This document shows, piece after piece, positions 59,179-64,000 of a stretch of DNA of 64,000 bases. This DNA is from VXLM01 sp965242665. GTDB taxonomy: Bacteria > Chloroflexota > Dehalococcoidia > Lucifugimonadales > VXLM01. The notes under the pieces are model-generated. The model did no database searches. It was not told the DNA's origin and was given only the letters and a program-made list of their open reading frames with translations. Position 1 is the stretch's first letter. Each line of letters starts with the position of its first letter. The stretch lies in NCBI GenBank assembly GCA_965242665.1, contig OZ251484.1, forward strand, positions 744,001 to 808,000, written 5' to 3'. Both the position numbers and the translations under genes were made by a program.

Positions 59179-60600
59179 ATGTCCAAGCGCCAAGAGTTTA
59201 GAGTCGAACGTGATTCGATGGGCGAATTTCGCGTGCCTGCAACCGCATACTACGGGGCGCAGACCATGCGCGCGGTTGAGAACTTCCCCATAAGCGGGCT
59301 TCGCTTCCCCAGGTCATTCATTCGCGCCCTCGGTTCCGTCAAACTCGCCGCCGCGCGGGTCAACACCGATCTGGGATTGCTCGACGCCGTCCGCGCAGAC
59401 GCCATCGGACGCGCCGCCGCCGAAGTCGCAGACGGCGAGCACGACGACCAATTCGTCGTCGATATCTTCCAAACTGGGTCCGGCACATCCACCAATATGA
59501 ACGCCAACGAAGTGGTCTCCAATCGGGCAATAGAGATGCTGGGCGGCGTGCGCGGCTCGCGCGACCCCATACATCCGAACGACCATGTGAACATGGGGCA
59601 GTCCTCGAACGACGTTATCCCAACCGCCATCCACGCCGCCGCCCTCGCCGCCATCCACGACCGACTCATTCCCAGCATGGGGCGGCTCGAATCCGCACTG
59701 CGGGAAAAGGCGCAAGAGTTCATGCCTATCGTGAAGACCGGCAGGACGCATCTCCAAGACGCCACGCCCATCCGACTTGGCCAAGAGTTCGTCGGCTACG
59801 CGGGGCAGGTCGAGCGCGGAATCGAACGGGTGCACGGCGCGGTCATCCGGCTTTCCGAACTGGCCATCGGCGGCACTGCCGTAGGCACCGGCGTCAATGT
59901 CCATCCAGAGTTCGCAGCCAGAGTGTGCGTCGTCCTATCCAAGCTCATTGGCGTCAGCGTCCGCGAAACCACGAACCACTTCCAGGCGCAAAGCTCCCTC
60001 GATGCAATCGTGGAAACGAGTGGGGCACTGAAGACCGTCGCAGTCAGCCTCATGAAAATCGCAAACGACATCCGATGGCTCGGATCCGGCCCCCGAGCAG
60101 GTATCGGAGAAATCGAACTCCCCGCCGTCCAACCAGGGAGCTCGATAATGCCGGGCAAGGTCAACCCGGTCATCCCGGAATCCGTGTGCCAGGCCGCGGC
60201 TCAGGTCATCGGCAACGATACCGCCATCACCGTCGCGGGGCAGTCCGGCACCTTCGAGATCAACGTCATGATGCCTGTCGCGGCCCACAATCTCTTGGAG
60301 TCCATCGAGATTCTCGCCTCATCCTGCGGCAACTTTGCAACCCAATGCGTCTCTGGACTGAAGGCAACTGCCAAGGGGCCGGACATGGTGCAAAACGGAC
60401 TCGCGATCGTGACGACACTGGTTCCTCATGTCGGCTACGACGCCGCGGCCGCCATCGCCAAGGAGGCTGGTCAGACGGGAGAGTCCATTCGAGAAGTCGC
60501 GCTGCGCCGCACAGATCTGAGCGCGGAATCCATCGACGAAATACTCGACGCATCGTCGATGACCGAGCCTGGGCTGGGGAGCGGCGTCGCGCTAGGGTGA
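59179..60600 (+). CDS. fumC: Fumarate hydratase, class II
   Basis: Reversible hydration of fumarate to L-malate in the TCA cycle. Substrate-site motifs are in order: TGSGTSTNMNANEVVSNRA (about 97-115), MGQSSNDVIPTAIH (about 138-151), TGRTHLQDATPIRLGQE (about 188-204) and the signature GSSIMPGKVNPVIPE (about 317-331). Length (473) is typical. GAGGAAAAC precedes the ATG. Some related fumarase/aspartase-type proteins share these motifs, but the TGRTHLQDATPIRLGQEF stretch favours fumarase. The 3' end overlaps the convergent CCA-adding enzyme gene by 9 bp. Confidence 0.93.
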   Translation: MSKRQEFRVERDSMGEFRVPATAYYGAQTMRAVENFPISGLRFPRSFIRALGSVKLAAARVNTDLGLLDAVRADAIGRAAAEVADGEHDDQFVVDIFQTGSGTSTNMNANEVVSNRAIEMLGGVRGSRDPIHPNDHVNMGQSSNDVIPTAIHAAALAAIHDRLIPSMGRLESALREKAQEFMPIVKTGRTHLQDATPIRLGQEFVGYAGQVERGIERVHGAVIRLSELAIGGTAVGTGVNVHPEFAARVCVVLSKLIGVSVRETTNHFQAQSSLDAIVETSGALKTVAVSLMKIANDIRWLGSGPRAGIGEIELPAVQPGSSIMPGKVNPVIPESVCQAAAQVIGNDTAITVAGQSGTFEINVMMPVAAHNLLESIEILASSCGNFATQCVSGLKATAKGPDMVQNGLAIVTTLVPHVGYDAAAAIAKEAGQTGESIREVALRRTDLSAESIDEILDASSMTEPGLGSGVALG

Positions 60601-61848
60601 CTGCATCGAACGCGCCTGCGCGATGCTTCGACGCGCCATCTCTCGCTCGTCCGCTATCGTCTCTATCAACCCGTCTAACCGAGCGTCCAGCAACTCCGCG
60701 AGCAACGTCCCGACGAGGGGCCCCTCCGCCGCGCCCATGGCGATCAAGTCCCCGCCGTCCAGCAGCGGGCGAATATGCTGCAGCTCGTCGATGTACTCGC
60801 GCAGTCGACTCGCAACCACTGGATCGTCCGACGTCGACGCCGACGACTCGACCGCGATCGGGTGCAGGCTGTCCAAAAGGCTACGGATGCGGCTCCTCGC
60901 GGCGCCCGCGTCCGCAAGGTCGCGGAGGCGCCCGCGAACGGCAGCCGTATCTCGAATGATCCGCCCCCACTCGGAGCTCATGTTCAGACGCCGGATGACC
61001 GACTCGACGTCGTGCGGACGAACGGAATGCGCCATCGCCGCGAGCAGGAGCGCGCTCCTCCTTGCCGCATCCATCCCAGTCGACCGGCCCGCAGAGCGCA
61101 GTGCATCCAAGTCGATCTGCAGCGCTGGATGAATGGCCCTCAGCACGCCCCAATCGTCCGCGGTCTCGAGCATCGCCGCCGCTTGAGGGTCGAGAAAGAT
61201 CCGCTCGATCTCTCGGCGGATCCGATCTCCGCTTACCGTCTCCAAATACGGCAAGCCTCGTTTGAGCAGGGTCGCCGTCCGCGGATCCAAGGAAAGACAC
61301 ACACGGCGGGAGTACCGCACCGCGCGCAAGATTCGCGTGGCGTCATCCTCGAAGCTTCGGTCGTGGAGGACTCGGAGAACTCCGCGTTCCAGATCGTGAA
61401 CGCCGCCGTGCGGGTCAAGAAGATCGCCCCACGAGTTGCCCGCCAGCGAGATCGCCATCGCGTTGACCGAAAAGTCTCGGCGCGCCAAGTCGTCCAGGAC
61501 TGTGCCTGGCGCGACCGTCGGGAGAGCGCCCGGGCGGTCGTACGTCTCCCTGCGGGCAGTCGAAAGATCGAACTGGACGCCGCCGGCCACGAGAGTCCAC
61601 GTTCCGAATGTCGAAGACTTCCTTACCTCAGCCCCGTCCTCCGCAAGTATCGACTCGACGAGCCGAGCTGATCCGCCCGAAGCCATCACGTCGATATCCA
61701 GAACAGGGCCGCTTGCCAGAATGTCCCTCACCGAACCGCCGACGAGGTAGACGTCCGTTCCCTGACGAGCCGCAAGACTCGATATATGCGCCAAGACGCG
61801 GAGCCGTGCATCCGAAAGACGATTCGCCAGCCGGTCGGACACGTTCAT
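60592..61848 (-). CDS. CCA tRNA nucleotidyltransferase / poly(A) polymerase family
   Basis: A class II nucleotidyltransferase of 418 residues that adds or repairs the CCA end of tRNAs, or adds short A-tails. VYLVGGSVRDIL (about 33-44) is followed by the catalytic DIDV (about 51-54), RRDFSVNAMA (about 124-133), and EDDATRILRAVRYSRR (about 167-182). A helical tail follows, but no HD phosphohydrolase motif is seen. Since tRNA-Arg here has CCA encoded, repair may be the main role if other tRNAs do too. It ends overlapping fumC. Confidence 0.9.
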   Translation of the reverse strand: MNVSDRLANRLSDARLRVLAHISSLAARQGTDVYLVGGSVRDILASGPVLDIDVMASGGSARLVESILAEDGAEVRKSSTFGTWTLVAGGVQFDLSTARRETYDRPGALPTVAPGTVLDDLARRDFSVNAMAISLAGNSWGDLLDPHGGVHDLERGVLRVLHDRSFEDDATRILRAVRYSRRVCLSLDPRTATLLKRGLPYLETVSGDRIRREIERIFLDPQAAAMLETADDWGVLRAIHPALQIDLDALRSAGRSTGMDAARRSALLLAAMAHSVRPHDVESVIRRLNMSSEWGRIIRDTAAVRGRLRDLADAGAARSRIRSLLDSLHPIAVESSASTSDDPVVASRLREYIDELQHIRPLLDGGDLIAMGAAEGPLVGTLLAELLDARLDGLIETIADEREMARRSIAQARSMQSP

Positions 61849-61875
61849 GGGAACACGAGAGCTCGGACGCGGAAG

Positions 61876-62349
61876 TTATCCCGCGCTCCGAACGACCTGC
61901 AAGATTTCCTCGGCGTGTCCATCCGGTTCGACCTCGTGCCAAGCCTTCATGATCGTTCCGGCCTCGTCGATGAGGAACGTCTTGCGGATGATCCCCACCA
62001 TTGGCTTGCCGCGCACGGTCTTCTGTCCCCATGCGCCGTACGCGTCGACGACCGACCGGTCTACGTCCGCAAGCAGCGGGAAGTTCAGGGCGAACTTGTC
62101 GATGAACCGCTTGTGCGAGTCGAGGTCGTCCGCGCTCACGCCAAGCACGACGAGATTCTCTTCGTCGATGTCGTCCATGCTGTCGCGGAACCCGCAAGCC
62201 TCCTTGGTACACCCGGGCGTGTCGTCTTTGGGGTAGAAATAGAGCGCGACCTTCTTGCCGCGCAGCGATTCCAGCTCGATGTCCTCACCAGTAGAAGACG
62301 GCAGGGAGAACGTCGGAGCCTTGTCACCAGCTTCGAGATGCACAGTCAT
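61876..62349 (-). CDS. bcp: Peroxiredoxin, BCP/PrxQ type
   Basis: Thiol peroxidase of 157 residues that reduces hydrogen peroxide and organic peroxides. The peroxidatic Cys is in DDTPGCTKEACGFRD (Cys about 48), and five residues later stands the resolving Cys of the atypical two-Cys PrxQ type. The N-terminal APTFSLPSSTGE and FYPKDDTPG are diagnostic. AAGGAGG lies 8 nt before the ATG. It is 27 bp upstream of the CCA-adding enzyme gene on the same strand. Confidence 0.94.
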   Translation of the reverse strand: MTVHLEAGDKAPTFSLPSSTGEDIELESLRGKKVALYFYPKDDTPGCTKEACGFRDSMDDIDEENLVVLGVSADDLDSHKRFIDKFALNFPLLADVDRSVVDAYGAWGQKTVRGKPMVGIIRKTFLIDEAGTIMKAWHEVEPDGHAEEILQVVRSAG

Positions 62350-62635
62350 TGATCGAACCTCCTTGGGGTATCATCAGGGAATAGCGCCGAACTCCGGCAA
62401 TCCGAGCAAGAGATCTCCGCAATGCCTGTCATCACCGCGAAAGCGCAAGGCCGGAAGCGGTGAGTTCAAGCGTTGCCAGCGCTGTCCCGCTCCTACGATA
62501 TTATCTCGTCTGCGGAAGGATTGCAAAATGGGATTATATTCTTGTGTACACTTCCACACTGACTACCATATAGAGTGGGTGCTCCATACAATACAACGAG
62601 AGGGCGTTGTTGAATTTGGTTGGAGACGAAGAGGT

Positions 62636-63400
62636 TCATGCGACAAGTTCCTCGTACACTTTATCACGCCCCGACCACAAGACTGGATTTACATCGTAGT
62701 TTCGCAAAGCGTCAAGAACGTTCTTCGAAACCCTCGCGTGCTGGTCGTTTAGAATTGCGTAGGCTCGAGATTCAGAAGGTCGAACGTCTTTCGTATCTAT
62801 CCAAGCAAACGCCATCGACTGTGCGCTGTAGCGTTCGGGTCGGTTGATCTGGCGGAGTATTCGCTCCGGCTGCGCCAGTGACTTTGGAATGACGAAGTGA
62901 AATAGATGATCATACCCGCTCGCGCCAGTGAACTTCGCGTCTGGTGTGTATCTAATCTTTGATGCGTCGAGCCAAGCGACGACGTCTTCTAGAAAGAGGT
63001 TTGCGACCGTGGGTTGCGCCAGGTAGAAGAGGTCATTGACGGCGAGCATGGCTTGGAGGAGGTTGTGCTTCCGAAGCGCGAAGCTGTTCATTGACGCATG
63101 GACTTGGATTTCGCTTCCTACTCGCCGTACCCCGAAACCGTTGAGGGTCATCGTAAGAAGCGACCGCCGTTTTCCGTCTCCTATCTTGCAGCCCGACTGA
63201 TCGAGATCGTCAAGCACGTGCCCGCCGTCTGTCAGCACGTATCCACCATCACTCCGTCTGGCATATATTTGGAGGCGGTCGTTATGGCGGTCTAGGTATG
63301 GAGTAGTGATCTCCACCCAGTCATCCACTTGACGGATCGTCGTCTTATCACGCAACCATCCCCAATACTGATCCAGTAGAGTCTGTATCTCTTCTGTCAT
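62636..63400 (-). CDS. DUF1828/DUF1829 protein
   Basis: A 254-residue protein with the two-domain layout of DUF1828 (about 20-110: WVEITTPYLDRHNDRLQIYA (in parts), GGYVLTDGGHVLDDLDQSG) and DUF1829 (about 130-250: LFLEDVVAWLDASKIRYTPD and FAWIDTKD). These families occur in mobile and prophage-like regions and next to small partner genes; role unknown, with defence or toxin-antitoxin-type functions proposed by context. Its start overlaps the stop of the next gene upstream by an ATGA. Lower GC than its neighbours suggests acquisition. Confidence 0.75.
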   Translation of the reverse strand: MTEEIQTLLDQYWGWLRDKTTIRQVDDWVEITTPYLDRHNDRLQIYARRSDGGYVLTDGGHVLDDLDQSGCKIGDGKRRSLLTMTLNGFGVRRVGSEIQVHASMNSFALRKHNLLQAMLAVNDLFYLAQPTVANLFLEDVVAWLDASKIRYTPDAKFTGASGYDHLFHFVIPKSLAQPERILRQINRPERYSAQSMAFAWIDTKDVRPSESRAYAILNDQHARVSKNVLDALRNYDVNPVLWSGRDKVYEELVA

Positions 63401-63846
63401 AGGGACATCTCTAGTCTCACATTTGGAGGTTTCACGATGTTACAGAGACGCATGAAGTCAAGGAAAGTCCTCCACTGGTCGCCCAAGTCTAGGAACTCGT
63501 CGTCCGGTGGAAGAAAAGCCCACTTGTCTCCGTATCCCTCCCGATAAAAGTGAATGTGTGTAGACTCGACTTCCACATCGTCCGGATTGACATGCGGCGC
63601 TCCACCGAAGCAAAGCCGCACGAGAGGTACTACGCGGCGACCGCGGTTCTGATAGGACCCCTTTGTGAGATCTATCCGACCCCTATACATGTCGAGAACG
63701 AATTCTTCATTATCCTCAATAGACTTCAATGGAATGGCGATCCCTCCACCACGCCCAGGATAGACCCAAGTCTTTTCGTCCACTCGACTCTTCTTGAGTG
63801 CTATCAGGGAATTCGCTTCTGCCTGCGTTAGACCGTCTGCCGTCAT
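63397..63846 (-). CDS. Small partner of the DUF1828 protein (DUF6978-like)
   Basis: A 149-residue protein beginning with an EANSLIALKKSRV helix, then beta-rich: VYPGRGGGIAIPLKSIEDNE, FVLDMYRGRIDLTKGSYQNR and a THIHFYREGYGDKWAF strand near residue 100. From memory it resembles DUF6978-type proteins that accompany DUF1828; not verified. ATGA overlap with the DUF1828 gene shows they form one unit. No enzyme motif is obvious. Function unknown; pairing suggests a two-component accessory system. Confidence 0.6.
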   Translation of the reverse strand: MTADGLTQAEANSLIALKKSRVDEKTWVYPGRGGGIAIPLKSIEDNEEFVLDMYRGRIDLTKGSYQNRGRRVVPLVRLCFGGAPHVNPDDVEVESTHIHFYREGYGDKWAFLPPDDEFLDLGDQWRTFLDFMRLCNIVKPPNVRLEMSL

Positions 63847-63970
63847 TCGGATTGTCTCCCCCTGTGGTCTACTTCCCGCTAAATCTTCCGCCCTCAGTGT
63901 ATCACATAACCTTCCCGCGAGCCGTAGATCTCCTTATTGAACCTCTATCGCAAGCCCTATATGGATCAAA

Positions 63971-63985
63971 AAAAGTAAACGGAAC
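63971..63985. repeat. Right end of a MITE A copy or relic at the window edge
   Basis: AAAAGTAAACGGAAC matches the outer part of the MITE A right end. The inner CATGCCGC part is missing, so this is a relic. Confidence 0.5.
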
Positions 63986-64000
63986 ACACTTAATCTATAC

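Noticed and set aside
62416..62460. CTGTCATCACCGCGAAAGCG as a palindrome variant
   Set aside because: The right arm is absent; too degenerate to call.

Overview
The window is a GC-rich bacterial chromosome segment. Gene content points to a free-living aerobic heterotroph: a pyruvate/acetoin dehydrogenase E1-E2 cluster, acyl-CoA dehydrogenase, class II fumarase, CbbQ/NorQ-NorD type AAA+/VWA pair, IspE of the MEP pathway, many small-molecule hydrolases, and abundant palindromic repeats. Protein style fits Chloroflexota (Dehalococcoidia/SAR202-like) best, but this is inference; no rRNA or lineage-defining marker is present. One tRNA (Arg-CCU, CCA encoded) is seen.

Layout. 0-9.5 kb: end of a DUF3054-like gene, a 1.46-kb terminal-inverted-repeat element carrying a DNA methyltransferase-HNH gene, gltX, yqeY, purQ, a split EamA permease, purL with a repeat-encoded tail, and an orphan HsdS. 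9.5-15 kb (minus strand): coaE, NorQ-like AAA+, Nudix, NorD-like VWA. 15-19.1 kb: pyruvate/acetoin dehydrogenase E1 alpha, E1 beta and E2 behind a good promoter. 19.2-21.8 kb: CoiA-like nuclease, solute-binding lipoprotein, ClpS. 22-30 kb: two paralogous single-chain nuclease-methyltransferases separated by a repeat array and a beta-propeller lipoprotein. 30-38.9 kb: acyl-CoA dehydrogenase, TilS, RidA-like and CMD proteins, DUF1445, aldo/keto reductase, amidase. 38.9-45 kb: a small inverted-repeat element, a gene remnant and a MITE, then phosphotriesterase-like protein, lipoproteins, IspE and a zinc alcohol dehydrogenase. 45-56.5 kb: serine hydrolase, AcoX-like kinase, ComF, second methyltransferase-HNH, MFS transporter, thioredoxin, two tandem OGG1-like glycosylases, and a Nudix-GNAT-methyltransferase-aldolase operon. 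56.5-64 kb: nested MITEs, membrane protein, a decayed copy of the first methyltransferase element breaking a DUF2283 gene, tRNA-Arg, hydrolase, FumC, CCA-adding enzyme, peroxiredoxin, and a DUF1828-type two-gene unit.

The outstanding theme is DNA modification combined with small mobile DNA. Five DNA methyltransferases plus an HsdS lie in 64 kb without a conventional restriction operon. Three repeat families move or spread here: (i) elements ending in GG-N3-TGTTGC(G/A)TTAG, one with an 8-bp target duplication and a methyltransferase-HNH cargo; (ii) a 20-bp-TIR MITE that hosts a palindrome and expandable 21-bp arrays; (iii) a 123-125-bp MITE that has twice landed in the loop of that palindrome. 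The same palindrome has been absorbed in frame into the PurL C terminus. Function calls are from reading motifs; no searches were run.
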